Shown: positions 42,746 to 52,102, counted from the stretch's first letter. The stretch is 64,000 nucleotides of DNA from CAVRRZ01 sp963723745 (GCA_963723745.1 CAVRRZ010000006.1:186001-250000); one strand, 5' to 3'. Translations and numbers: made by a program. Notes: generated by a model not told the origin, from the sequence alone.

Positions 42746-43666
42746 ATGGCGCCGAAACTGCCCACGCGACGCGAACGACGGTCCCTGTCCGGCCGGGCGG
42801 TGCTCATCACCGGCGCCGCCCGCGGCATCGGCGCCGAGCTGGCCCGGCGCGCCGCCGGTAGGGGCGCTCGCGTGGCGCTGGTCGGGCTCGAGCCCGACCT
42901 GCTCGCCGCGCTGGCCGACGAGCTCGGCCCGGAGCACCTGTGGGTCGAGTGCGACGTCACCGACGCCGCCGCGCTGGCCGCGGCGGTGCGGCGCACGGTG
43001 GACACCTTCGGCGGGCTCGACGTGGTGGTGGCCAACGCCGGCCTGGCGCCGCTGACCACGGTGGCCACCAGCTCGGCGCACGCGCTCGCCCGCACGATCG
43101 AGGTGAACCTGACCGGCGCCATGCTCACCGCGCACGCGGCGCTGCCGGAGATCTCGAAGCGGCAGGGCCACATCCTGCTGATCAGCTCCGCCGCTGCATT
43201 CACGGTGCTGCCCGGCATGAGCGCCTACTGCGCCTCCAAGGCCGGCCTCGAGCGGTTCGGCGACGCCCTGCGGCTCGAGGTCGCCCACCGCGGCGTCACC
43301 GTCGCCAGCGCCCACCCCACCTGGATCGACACCGACATGGTGCGCGACACCGAGGCGGCGCTGCCCACGTTCCGCCAGACCCGGTCGAGGCTGCCCGGCC
43401 CCCTGGGCGCCTTCACCTCGGTCGAGGCGTGCGCCCAGGCGCTCCTGGAGAACCTGGAGACCCGTCGGCGGCGGGTGTTCGTGCCGGGCTCGGTCGGGGT
43501 GGTCTCCGCGCTGCGGCAGGTCGTCACCGGAGCCGTGGCCGAGAAGCTGATGCTGCCGATCGTCCGCAGGACGGTGCCGCAGCTGGAGCGGGACATCGCG
43601 GCCCTGCAGGGCAAGGAGTTCGGCGCCCACTCGGTCGGCGACCGCAGCGCCGCCCCCGGCAGTTGA
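42746..43666 (+). CDS. Short-chain dehydrogenase/reductase
   Basis: A 306-residue classical SDR: cofactor motif ITGAARGIGAELARRA, NAG in VVVANAGLAPL, catalytic Ser in LLISSAAAF and YxxxK in SAYCASKAGLERFG. The C-terminal extension (TRRRRVFVPGSVGVVSALRQVV) is typical of actinobacterial SDRs that act on lipids or alcohols. ATG 42746 follows GAGGAGCGAGG. Shares the twin operators with the monooxygenase operon, so it may supply the ketone (alcohol to ketone) for it. Its stop lies inside a 70-bp palindrome. Confidence 0.88.
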   Translation: MAPKLPTRRERRSLSGRAVLITGAARGIGAELARRAAGRGARVALVGLEPDLLAALADELGPEHLWVECDVTDAAALAAAVRRTVDTFGGLDVVVANAGLAPLTTVATSSAHALARTIEVNLTGAMLTAHAALPEISKRQGHILLISSAAAFTVLPGMSAYCASKAGLERFGDALRLEVAHRGVTVASAHPTWIDTDMVRDTEAALPTFRQTRSRLPGPLGAFTSVEACAQALLENLETRRRRVFVPGSVGVVSALRQVVTGAVAEKLMLPIVRRTVPQLERDIAALQGKEFGAHSVGDRSAAPGS

Positions 43667-43732
43667 TCATCGTCCGCGTGCGCGGGGATGCGGCGTGTCT
43701 GCGCGTGTCTCGTGCACGCGGACGATGATCAA
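43663..43732. repeat. 70-bp palindromic element, copy 2
   Basis: A perfect 19-bp inverted repeat (TTGATCATCGTCCGCGTGC at 43663-43681, complement at 43714-43732) around a 32-nt GC-rich centre. It fills the gap between the convergent SDR and glycerol kinase genes and includes the SDR stop. Length and both ends match the element at 11196-11265. Confidence 0.85.
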
Positions 43733-43738
43733 GTGGGC

Positions 43739-45214
43739 TCAACGGGTCCAGGCGCCGGCGCGACGGACTGCCTCGCGCCAGCGCTCGTGGCGGCCGTCGT
43801 CCCGGCGTCCGGGCTCGGGCTCGAACCGCCGGTCCAGGGCCCAGGTCTGGGCCAGCTCGTCGGTCGACCCCCACACGCCGGTGCCGAGGCCGGCCAGGAA
43901 GGCCGCGCCCAGCGCGGTGGTCTCGGTGACCTTCGGACGGCGGACCGGCACGCCGAGCTGGTCGGCCTGCAGCTGCAGCAGCAGGTCGTTGGCGCTGGCC
44001 CCGCCGTCGGCCGACAGCTCGGGCACCTCGAGCGCCGCCTCCGCGGTCATGACGTCGACGACGTCGCGCACCTGGAAGGCGATGGCCTCCAGTGTCGCCC
44101 GCGCGATGTGCGCGCGGTGGGTGCCGCGGGTGATGCCGAGGACGGCGCCGCGCGCGTGCGGGTCCCAGTGAGGCGCGCCCATGCCGGTCAGGGCAGGGAC
44201 GAACACCACCTCGCCGGAGTCGGGCACGGTGCGGGCGAGCCCCTCGATCTCGGCCGCGGAGTCGATCAGACCCAGCCCGTCGCGCAGCCACTGCACCGCG
44301 GCGCCGGTCACGAAGATCGACCCCTCGAGGGCGTAGACGAGGCCGTCGCCGATGTCCCAGGCCACCGTGGTGAGCAGCCCGGCGTCCGAGCGGACCGGCT
44401 CGCCGCCGGTGTTGGTGAGCACGAACGACCCGGTGCCGTAGGTGCACTTCGAGTCGCCGGGGGAGTAGCAGGCCTGCCCGAACAGCGCCGCCTGCTGGTC
44501 GCCGGCGATGCCGGCGATCGGCAGCTCGAGGCCGAGGAAGGCGTCGGGGTCGGTGGTGCCGACGACGCCGGAGCTCGGCACCACCTCGGGCAGCGCGCCG
44601 CGGGGCACGTCGAACAGCTCGCACAGCTCGTCGGACCAGCCGCCGGTGGCCAGGTCGAACAGCAGCGTGCGGCTGGCGTTGCTCGGATCCGTCACGTGCG
44701 CCGCGCCGCCGGTGAGGCGGGCGGTGACGTAGGAGTCGACGGTGCCGAGCACCAGCGAGCCGTCCCGCACGCCGGACCACAGCTGCGGTTCGTGCTCGGC
44801 GAGCCAGGCGAACTTGGTGCCGGTGAAGTACGGGTCCAGTCGCAGCCCGGTCAGCTCGGTCACCCGCGGCTCCACGCCGGACTCGCGCAGCCGGTCGCAG
44901 ACGCCCGTCGTCCGCCGGTCCTGCCAGACGATGGCCGGGCGCGGGGCCTGCCGGGTGCGGCGGTCCCACACGACGGCGGTCTCCCGCTGGTCGGTGATCC
45001 CGACGCAGGTCGGCGTCGCGTCGGTGCGGGCCAACGCCTCGCGGCAGGCCGCGACGGTCGCCGTCCAGATGTCGTCGGGCTCGTGCTCGACCCACCCGGG
45101 GCGCGGGAAGAGCTGGGCGAACTCGCGGTAGCCGCGCGAGACGACCTGCCCGCCCTCGCCCACGACGAGCGCCGTGACGCCCGTCGTCCCTGCGTCGATG
45201 GCCAGTACCGGCAT
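43739..45214 (-). CDS. glpK: Glycerol kinase
   Basis: A 491-residue FGGY kinase: LAIDAGTTGVTALVVG, ITDQRETAVVWDRRT, WQDRRT, DPSNASRTLLFD, AGDQQAALFGQ and the FGGY signature GTGSFVLTNTGGEPVRS region. Phosphorylates glycerol to sn-glycerol 3-phosphate, a phospholipid precursor. Stands alone without glpF or glpD. The ATG at 45214 begins at the family's N-terminal beta strand. Confidence 0.93.
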   Translation of the reverse strand: MPVLAIDAGTTGVTALVVGEGGQVVSRGYREFAQLFPRPGWVEHEPDDIWTATVAACREALARTDATPTCVGITDQRETAVVWDRRTRQAPRPAIVWQDRRTTGVCDRLRESGVEPRVTELTGLRLDPYFTGTKFAWLAEHEPQLWSGVRDGSLVLGTVDSYVTARLTGGAAHVTDPSNASRTLLFDLATGGWSDELCELFDVPRGALPEVVPSSGVVGTTDPDAFLGLELPIAGIAGDQQAALFGQACYSPGDSKCTYGTGSFVLTNTGGEPVRSDAGLLTTVAWDIGDGLVYALEGSIFVTGAAVQWLRDGLGLIDSAAEIEGLARTVPDSGEVVFVPALTGMGAPHWDPHARGAVLGITRGTHRAHIARATLEAIAFQVRDVVDVMTAEAALEVPELSADGGASANDLLLQLQADQLGVPVRRPKVTETTALGAAFLAGLGTGVWGSTDELAQTWALDRRFEPEPGRRDDGRHERWREAVRRAGAWTR

Positions 45215-45250
45215 GCGTACGCACGCTAGCGGCGACCTACGGTGGGTGCC

Positions 45251-45748
45251 GTGCGGCGCTTCTTCTACGACACCGAGTTCATCGAGGACGGCGTCACGAT
45301 CGACCTGGTCTCCATCGGTGTCGTGGACGAGAGCGGCCGCGAGTTCTACGCCGTCAGCACCGAGTTCGACCCCGGCAAGGCCATCCCGTGGGTGCGCCGC
45401 AACGTCCTCGACCAGCTGCCGCCCCCGGCGGACAAGGCCTGGCGCAGCCGGGCGCGGATCCGCGAGGACCTGCTCGCCTTCCTCACCGGTCCCGGCGAGG
45501 AGATCGAGCTGTGGGCCTGGTTCGCCGCCTACGACCACGTCGCGCTGTGCCAGCTGTGGGGCGCGATGCCCGACCTGCCCCGGCCCGTCCCGCGGTTCAC
45601 CCGCGAGCTGCGCCAGCGCTGGGACGACGTCGGCCGGCCGGAGCTGCCGCCGAAACCGGCCGGCTCGCACGACGCGCTCGTCGATGCCCGCTACAACCTC
45701 GCCCGTTGGCGGGTGATGCAGGACGCGCGTCCCGGCGCGACAGCCTGA
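45251..45748 (+). CDS. 3'-5' exoribonuclease (DEDDh, Rv2179c type)
   Basis: A 165-residue RNase of the exoribonuclease AS family. Catalytic residues: FYDTEFIEDG (Asp, Glu), AAYDHVALCQLWG (Asp) and GSHDALVDARYNLARW (His, Asp). Rv2179c, its relative, removes 3' adenylates from RNA. TACGGT at 45238-45243 lies 7 nt before GTG 45251, so the transcript is probably leaderless. A heptamer repeat begins 12 bp after its stop. Confidence 0.9.
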   Translation: MRRFFYDTEFIEDGVTIDLVSIGVVDESGREFYAVSTEFDPGKAIPWVRRNVLDQLPPPADKAWRSRARIREDLLAFLTGPGEEIELWAWFAAYDHVALCQLWGAMPDLPRPVPRFTRELRQRWDDVGRPELPPKPAGSHDALVDARYNLARWRVMQDARPGATA

Positions 45749-45760
45749 CCGGCCGGGCGG

Positions 45761-45809
45761 CGGACGGCGGACGGCGGACGGCGGACGGCGGACGGCGGAC
45801 GGCGGACGG
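45761..45809. repeat. Heptanucleotide tandem array, seven copies
   Basis: CGGACGG repeated seven times without error, in the gap between the exoribonuclease stop (45748) and the TAACGT promoter of the next gene (45867). No coding sense in any frame beyond the repeat. Confidence 0.95.
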
Positions 45810-45878
45810 GAAGATCTTCTCGGGATCGTCATGTCCTAGCCCGTTCCTCGCGGGGCGCCACGCGCCTAACGTCGGTAC

Positions 45879-46523
45879 ATGGGGTCGCAGCCCGACGTCC
45901 GACCCGCCGTCGCCGTCTGGCACGCCCTGGTGCGGACCGGGCGTGCCGCCCTCGTCGGGGGCACGCTGGCACTGGCGCTCCTCGGCGCGCTGGTCGGCCC
46001 GCCCTCGGCGGTGCTGGTGTGGGCGCCGGGGGTGGCGATGGTCGCGGCCGTGGTCGTCGCCGTGGTCGACCCCGGCTTCCCCCGCACACCTGGCTCCCGG
46101 CGGGCGGCCTCGTACGCCGCCCTCGCCGGTTTCGTTCTCGTGCCCTACACCTCGGGGCTCGGGATGCTCGACGCCGCGGGCGCCGTCGTGGTCGTGCTGC
46201 AGCTCGTCATCGGCGCCCTCTGGGTCGTCGACCGGATCGCCGGCATGCCGGAGAGCACCGGGGCCGATGCACTGCGGCGCGACGTCGTCTACCTGCGCCG
46301 GGTGCTGCCGGAGCTGTCGGTGGAGACGCTGCTGCGGGAGTGGCGCGACTCCGGCGCCCGGCTCGGTCCCGGGACCGATGCCGGCACGCGCGCGGCCGCG
46401 GCCGAGCTGCGCGCCCTGCTGCTCGACGAGCTCTCCCGCCGCGATCCCGAGGCCGTCGAGCGCTGGCTGCGCACCGGTGGCGGCGATCCCGATCAGTACC
46501 TTCCACGGCGCCCCAGCGGCTAG
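45879..46523 (+). CDS. Uncharacterised membrane protein with helical cytosolic tail
   Basis: A 214-residue protein with four hydrophobic segments in the first 120 residues (TLALALLGALVGPPSAVLVWA; VAMVAAVVVAVVD; YAALAGFVLVPYTSG; AAGAVVVVLQLVIGALWVVD), then a charged helical tail (ADALRRDVVYLRRVLPELSVETLLREW). TAACGT 6 nt upstream of the ATG suggests leaderless expression. I do not recognise the family. Confidence 0.65.
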   Translation: MGSQPDVRPAVAVWHALVRTGRAALVGGTLALALLGALVGPPSAVLVWAPGVAMVAAVVVAVVDPGFPRTPGSRRAASYAALAGFVLVPYTSGLGMLDAAGAVVVVLQLVIGALWVVDRIAGMPESTGADALRRDVVYLRRVLPELSVETLLREWRDSGARLGPGTDAGTRAAAAELRALLLDELSRRDPEAVERWLRTGGGDPDQYLPRRPSG

Positions 46524-46543
46524 CCCCGGCGGCCGGCCCCTGC

Positions 46544-47428
46544 TCAGGCCAGCGCGGCCCAGTCCTCCGGGTGCGTGCGCAGGTGCTCGCGCAGGGGCCG
46601 GGCCGGATGCCCGGCCAGCCGCTCGACCGCGTCGCTGACCGCTGCCAGCTCACCGGCGGCGATGGCCAGGTAGCTGGTCACCCACCCCTCGATCTCCCAG
46701 TCCGGATGCCCGGAGGGGCGGCGGGTCGCCCACGCCTCCTCGACCGTCTGGTCGCGGTAGCTCACCGGCCGGCCGGTGACCTCGGTGAGGGCCGTGGCCA
46801 CCTCCATCAGGGACAGCGCCTCGGGCCCGGTGACGTCGACCGTGCGGCCGTCGAGTGCGCCGGAGTCGTCCAGCAGGACCGCGGCACCGACGTCGGCCAG
46901 ATCGTCCCGGGAGACGAAGCTGGCCCGTCCCTCGCCGGCCGGAGCGGCCAGAACCGCCCCGTCGTCCGTCGGCGTCGCGAAGAAGGGGACGAAATCCGCG
47001 TACAGCGAGTGCCGCAGCGCGGTCCACCGCATGCCCGAGGCAGCGAGCGCCGCCTCGGTGGCGGCGTGCTGCCGGGCCAGGGTGAAGGTGGCGACAGGCG
47101 CCGCGCCCAGGAACGAGGTGTAGACGACCCGCTGCACGCCCGCGGCCCTGGCCGCGGCGACCGCGGTCAGGTGCTGCTGCAGGCGGTCCTGCGCCTCGGC
47201 CGCCGAGACGAGGTAGAGCGTGTGGACGCCGCGCAGCGCGGCCTCGAGCCCGGGTCCGTCGGCGTAGCCGCCGGGAACCTGCGCCACCGTCGCCCCGGGG
47301 ACGCCCGGGGCCCGGCCGGCATCCCGGACGACGAGCCGGGGGCGGACGCCGGCCGCAGCGAGGCGGTCGACGACGCGCTCGCCGAGCGCGCCGGTCGCGC
47401 CGGTGACGGCGATCGGAACCTCGGTCAT
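46544..47428 (-). CDS. NmrA-type NAD(P)-binding protein (SDR, QOR2-like)
   Basis: A 294-residue atypical SDR. N-terminal IAVTGATGALGERVVDRLAAAG (GxxGxxG), RVVYTSFLGAAPVATFTLARQHAATE and LRHSLYADFVPFFA place it with NmrA/QOR2 proteins, which act as redox sensors or quinone reductases. The Tyr-x3-Lys motif is absent, as usual in this group. Start ATG 47428, or GTG 47434. Divergent from the phosphofructokinase gene. Confidence 0.82.
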   Translation of the reverse strand: MTEVPIAVTGATGALGERVVDRLAAAGVRPRLVVRDAGRAPGVPGATVAQVPGGYADGPGLEAALRGVHTLYLVSAAEAQDRLQQHLTAVAAARAAGVQRVVYTSFLGAAPVATFTLARQHAATEAALAASGMRWTALRHSLYADFVPFFATPTDDGAVLAAPAGEGRASFVSRDDLADVGAAVLLDDSGALDGRTVDVTGPEALSLMEVATALTEVTGRPVSYRDQTVEEAWATRRPSGHPDWEIEGWVTSYLAIAAGELAAVSDAVERLAGHPARPLREHLRTHPEDWAALA

Positions 47429-47524
47429 GGACACATCGTCCCCCCGCGGTTGCGCGCCCGGTGGACCCGCCGGAAAAGTGGGGGCCTGCCCACCGGCGCA
47501 ACGCTGCGCCGCAAGCGCCCCACG

Positions 47525-47540
47525 CGTGACCCGGATCACG
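47525..47540. promoter_or_regulatory. CRP/GlxR-like palindrome upstream of pfkA
   Basis: CGTGACCCGGATCACG fits the GTGA-N6-TCAC core of actinobacterial CRP-family sites and lies 85 bp before the pfkA start. It could also serve the divergent NmrA-like gene. No sign in the sequence shows that it is used. Confidence 0.4.
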
Positions 47541-47624
47541 GCCCCTGCGTGGTGCTCAGGGCCGGCTGCGGCAAGATGACGCCGGCACCCGACCAGCGGT
47601 CCCAGCGAACAGCGGAGCGACTCC

Positions 47625-48651
47625 ATGCGCATCGGCATCCTCACCGGCGGCGGCGACTGCCCCGGCCTCAACGCGGTCATCCGCGCCGTCGTCCGCAAGG
47701 GGATCGGCGAGCACGGCGACGAGATCGTCGGCTTCCGCGACGGCTGGCGTGGCGTGCTGCAGCGGGACACGGTGCCGATGGACCTTGCCGCCGTCCGAGG
47801 CATCCTGCCGCGCGGCGGCACGGTGCTCGGCACCTCGCGCACCAACCCGTACGCCCTCGAGGGCGGCGAGGCGCGGGTGCTCGAGACGCTCGAGGCCCTG
47901 GGCATCGACGCGCTGGTGCCGATCGGCGGCGAGGACACCCTCGGCGTGGCCACCAAGCTGGCGGCGGCCGGCGTGCGTGTCGTCGGTGTGCCGAAGACCA
48001 TCGACAACGATCTCGACGCGACCGACTACACCTTCGGCTTCGACACCGCGGTGGGCGTGGCGATGGAGGCCATCGACCGGCTGCACACGACCGGTGACAG
48101 CCACCACCGGACCCTGGTCGTCGAGGTCATGGGCCGGCACGCCGGCTGGATCGCCCTGCACGCCGGCATGGCCGGAGGCGCCAACGTCGTGCTCATCCCG
48201 GAGCGCCCGTTCGACGTCGACGAGGTCGTCGGGCACGTGCAGTCACCGTTTCGACTCGGGTTACTCGCCGATCGTCGTGGTCTCCGAGGGCGCCGCGCCC
48301 GCCGGCGGTGACCTGCAGCTGGCGACCGGGGAGAAGGACGCGTTCGGGCACGTGCGGCTGGGCGGGATCGGCCCGGCGCTGGCCTCCCTGATCGAGGAGC
48401 GCACCGGGCGGGAGGCCCGTGCGGTGGTGCTGGGCCACATCCAGCGTGGCGGCACGCCCTCGCCGTTCGACCGGGTGCTGGCCACCCGCTTCGGGCTCGC
48501 CGCGGTCGACGCCGTGCACGACGGGCAGTCCGGCGTCATGGTGGCGCTGCGCGGCACCGACATCGTGCGGGTGCCGTTGTCGGCGGCCACCGCCCAGCTC
48601 AAGCTGGTGCCGCCGGAGCGCTACGCGGAGGTCGAGGTCTTCTTCGGCTGA
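47625..48651 (+). CDS. pfkA: 6-phosphofructokinase, PPi-type signature, one-base insertion
   Basis: Phosphorylates fructose 6-phosphate. 341 residues after correction. Motifs: GGGDCPGLNAVIRAVV, PIGGEDTLGVATKL, VPKTIDNDLDATDYTFGFDTA (catalytic TIDND), MGRHAGWIALHAG and GHIQRGGTPSPFDRVLATRFG. Residues 104 and 124 in this protein are Asp and Lys, the pair that favours pyrophosphate over ATP in this family (ATP enzymes have Gly at 104). One extra A near 48246 breaks the frame just before RFDSGYSPIVVVSEGAAP. Group III actinobacterial PFK. Confidence 0.92.
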
Positions 48652-48662
48652 GGGTTCTGCCG

Positions 48663-48688
48663 GGGTACGGCGGGGGTCCGCCGTACCC
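48663..48688. other. Hairpin overlapping the aroG promoter
   Basis: An 11-bp perfect stem (48663-48673 with 48678-48688) lies between the pfkA stop (48651) and GTG 48697. A TACCCT at 48684-48689 sits in its right arm, 7 nt before the start. It may terminate pfkA transcripts and overlap the promoter of the leaderless aroG message. Confidence 0.55.
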
Positions 48689-48696
48689 TCAAGGGC

Positions 48697-50027
48697 GTGA
48701 GTCTTCCCGAGCTGCTCCCCGGGCTGGACCGGTGGCGCGACCTGCCCGCCGCCCAGCAGCCGCGGTGGCCGGACCGCGCCGCGCTCGACGCCGTCCTCGC
48801 CACCCTCTCCACCGTGCCGCCGATCGTCGCGCCGGCGGAGGTCGACGACCTGCGCTGCCGCCTGGCCGAGGTGGCCCAGGGCAAGGCCTTCCTGCTGCAG
48901 GGCGGCGACTGCGCGGAGACCTTCGACCTCAACACCGAGCCGCACCTGCAGAGCACCACGCGCACGCTGCTGCAGATGGCCGTCGTCCTCACCTACGGGG
49001 CGAGCGTGCCGGTGGTCAAGGTCGGCCGGGTGGCCGGGCAGTACGCCAAGCCGCGGTCGTCGGACACCGACGCGCTGGGCCTGCCCTCCTACCGCGGCGA
49101 CATGGTCAACTCCCTGGACCCCGACCCGGAGCAGCGGATCCCCGACCCGTCGCGGCTGGTGCGCGCCTACGCCAACTCGGCGGCGGCGATGAACATGATC
49201 CGCGCCTACGCCCGCGGCGGGCTGGCCGACCTGCACGCCGTGCACGACTGGAACAAGGACTTCGTCGTCCACCTCGCCGGCCGGCGTCCGCTACGAGGTC
49301 ATCGCCCGCGAGATCGACCGGGCGCTGGCGTTCATGCGCGCCTGCGGTGTCGACTCGAGCGCCCTGCACAGCGTGGACCTGTACAGCAGCCACGAGGCGC
49401 TGATCCTCGACTACGAGCGCGCCCTGACGCGGGTGCACGAGGACCGTCCCTACGACCTCTCGGCGCACTTCGTCTGGGTGGGGGAGCGGACCCGGCAGCT
49501 GGACGGCGCCCACATCGAGTTCGTCTCGAGGCTGGCCAACCCGATCGGGGTCAAGATCGGCCCGACCACGACGCCGGAGCAGGCCACCGAGCTCGTCGAG
49601 CGGCTCGACCCCGACGGCGTCCCCGGCCGGCTCACGCTGATCAGCCGGATGGGCAACGGCAAGATCCGCGACGTGCTGCCCGGCATCGTCGAGAAGGTGA
49701 CCGCCGTCGGGGCACCAGGTGGTCTGGCAGTGCGACCCGATGCACGGCAACACGCACGAGTCGCCCAACGGCTACAAGACCCGGCACTTCGACCGCGTCG
49801 TCGACGAGGTGCTCGGCTTCTTCGACGTGCACCGTGCGCTGGGCACCTGGCCCGGCGGCATCCACGTCGAGCTGACCGGTGAGGACGTCACCGAGTGCCT
49901 CGGCGGCGCGATGGAGATCAGCGACGAGGACCTCAACAGCCGGTACGAGACCGCCTGCGACCCGCGGCTGAACACCGGGCAGTCGCTGGAGCTGGCCTTC
50001 CTCGTCGCCGAGATGCTGCGGGGCTGA
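48697..50027 (+). CDS. aroG: 3-deoxy-7-phosphoheptulonate synthase, class II, two insertions
   Basis: First enzyme of the shikimate pathway, condensing PEP and erythrose 4-phosphate. Class II signatures: GKAFLLQGGDCAETFDLN (metal Cys), VVKVGRVAGQYAKPRSS, YRGDMVN, GANPIGVKIGP-like NPIGVKIGPTT, RMGNGKIRD, WQCDPMHGNTHE and GGIHVELTGEDVTECLGG. The frame breaks near 49282 (extra C in the GGCC run) and 49712 (extra G); deleting both gives about 442 residues. Homologue of Rv2178c, which is feedback-inhibited by aromatic amino acids. GTG 48697 is probably leaderless. Confidence 0.93.
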
Positions 50028-50082
50028 GCTCCACACCTCCGATGGGCAGACCGATCGGCTCCGCCGTGCCCGAAGGGATCTG

Positions 50083-51131
<1,049 letters not shown>

Positions 51132-51158
51132 CGGGAGACCGCGCCGGAGCCGCACGCA

Positions 51159-51206
51159 ACCGCGAGAGGCCCAGAACCTGATGGCTGGTTCTGGGCCTCT
51201 GCGGTT
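51159..51206. terminator. Hairpin between threonine aldolase and bfr
   Basis: 20-bp stem with one bulged G (51159-51179 with 51187-51206) and a 7-nt loop, between the convergent genes. Confidence 0.82.
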
Positions 51207-51238
51207 CAGCGTGTCCGCCGGGGAGCGCTCTCCTCGGC

Positions 51239-51724
51239 TCAGTCCCCGGGCGTCGGGTGCTCGATCTGCCCCGCCAGGTAGAGCTGCTCACCCAGGGTGT
51301 CGAGCAGGTGCAGCTGGGTCTCGAGGTAGTCGATGTGGTGCTCCTCGTCCTCGAGGATCTGCTCGAAGAGGTTCTTGCTGACCCGGTCGCCGACCGACTC
51401 GCAGTACGGGATCGCCTCGCGCAGCCGCTCGATGACCTCCACCTCGATGGCCATGTCCGACTCGAACTGCTCGCGCACCGTCTGGCCGATGCGCAGCGGC
51501 AGCAGCTTCTGGTAGTTGGGCAGGCCTTCGAGGAACAGGATGCGGTCGGTCAGCTTCTCCGCGTGGGTCATCTCCTCGATGGACTCCTCGCGGGTGTGCT
51601 TCGCCAGCTTGTTGTAGCCCCAGTTGGCCTGCATCTTCGCGTGCAGGAAGTACTGGTTGATGGCGGTCAGCTCGCTGGTGAGCTGGGCGTTGAGAAATTC
51701 GATGACCCTTGCGTCACCCTGCAT
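51239..51724 (-). CDS. bfr: Bacterioferritin
   Basis: A 161-residue haem-containing ferritin that oxidises and stores iron in 24-mers. Ferroxidase ligands fall exactly at family positions: Glu18 (LTSELTAINQ), Glu51 and His54 (EEMTHAEKL), with haem ligand Met52, then EVIERLREAI and EDEEHHIDYLETQ. Intact. The bfd gene lies 60 bp upstream on the same strand, so iron release and storage genes are adjacent and possibly cotranscribed. Confidence 0.95.
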   Translation of the reverse strand: MQGDARVIEFLNAQLTSELTAINQYFLHAKMQANWGYNKLAKHTREESIEEMTHAEKLTDRILFLEGLPNYQKLLPLRIGQTVREQFESDMAIEVEVIERLREAIPYCESVGDRVSKNLFEQILEDEEHHIDYLETQLHLLDTLGEQLYLAGQIEHPTPGD

Positions 51725-51784
51725 CGCGGCCTCCTCGGCTGATCGGCGTCGCCGTCGAACCTATCGGGGCGCCGACGCGCACGT

Positions 51785-51982
51785 TCAGGCGACCTGGGCG
51801 GGGAACTCCAGCCCGTGCAGCGGGTCCGCCGACCGCAGCCGATCGCAGATGCGGTCCAGGCAGTTGCCGCAGCCGGTGCCGGCGTAGCAGGCCTCGCCCA
51901 CCTCGTCCTCGGTGCGCGCGCCGGAGGCGATGACGTCGTCGAGATGCGCGTCGCTCACGGCGTGGCAGATGCAGACGTACAC
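51785..51982 (-). CDS. bfd: Bacterioferritin-associated ferredoxin
   Basis: A 65-residue [2Fe-2S] protein (VYVCICHAVSDAHLDDVIAS) with ligands Cys4, Cys6, Cys38 and Cys41 (GTGCGNC). It donates electrons to bacterioferritin haem to mobilise stored iron when iron is scarce. I chose GTG 51982 because residues upstream do not resemble the family. An iron-box-like palindrome lies 21 bp upstream of the start, fitting induction under iron limitation. Confidence 0.9.
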   Translation of the reverse strand: MYVCICHAVSDAHLDDVIASGARTEDEVGEACYAGTGCGNCLDRICDRLRSADPLHGLEFPAQVA

Positions 51983-52002
51983 GCGGTTTCCCCTCGGGCC
52001 GA

Positions 52003-52021
52003 TCAGGTGAGGCACGCCTAA
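52003..52021 (-). promoter_or_regulatory. IdeR/DtxR-type iron box of bfd
   Basis: On the minus strand the 19 bases read TTAGGCGTGCCTCACCTGA, matching 14 of 19 positions of the DtxR/IdeR consensus TTAGGTTAGCCTAACCTAA, including both outer half-site cores. It lies 21 bp before the bfd start, where Fe(II)-loaded IdeR would block transcription. Confidence 0.65.
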
Positions 52022-52102
52022 GTTAGCCCACCCTTTCCTGCCTGCCAAGGCCTCGGCGCCGGCGTCGTCCGAAACCCCAGGTGACGTGCCCGAAATTTTC
52101 CG

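Noticed and set aside
45761..45809. CRISPR array
   Set aside because: The heptamers are contiguous with no spacers, and there are no cas genes in the window.
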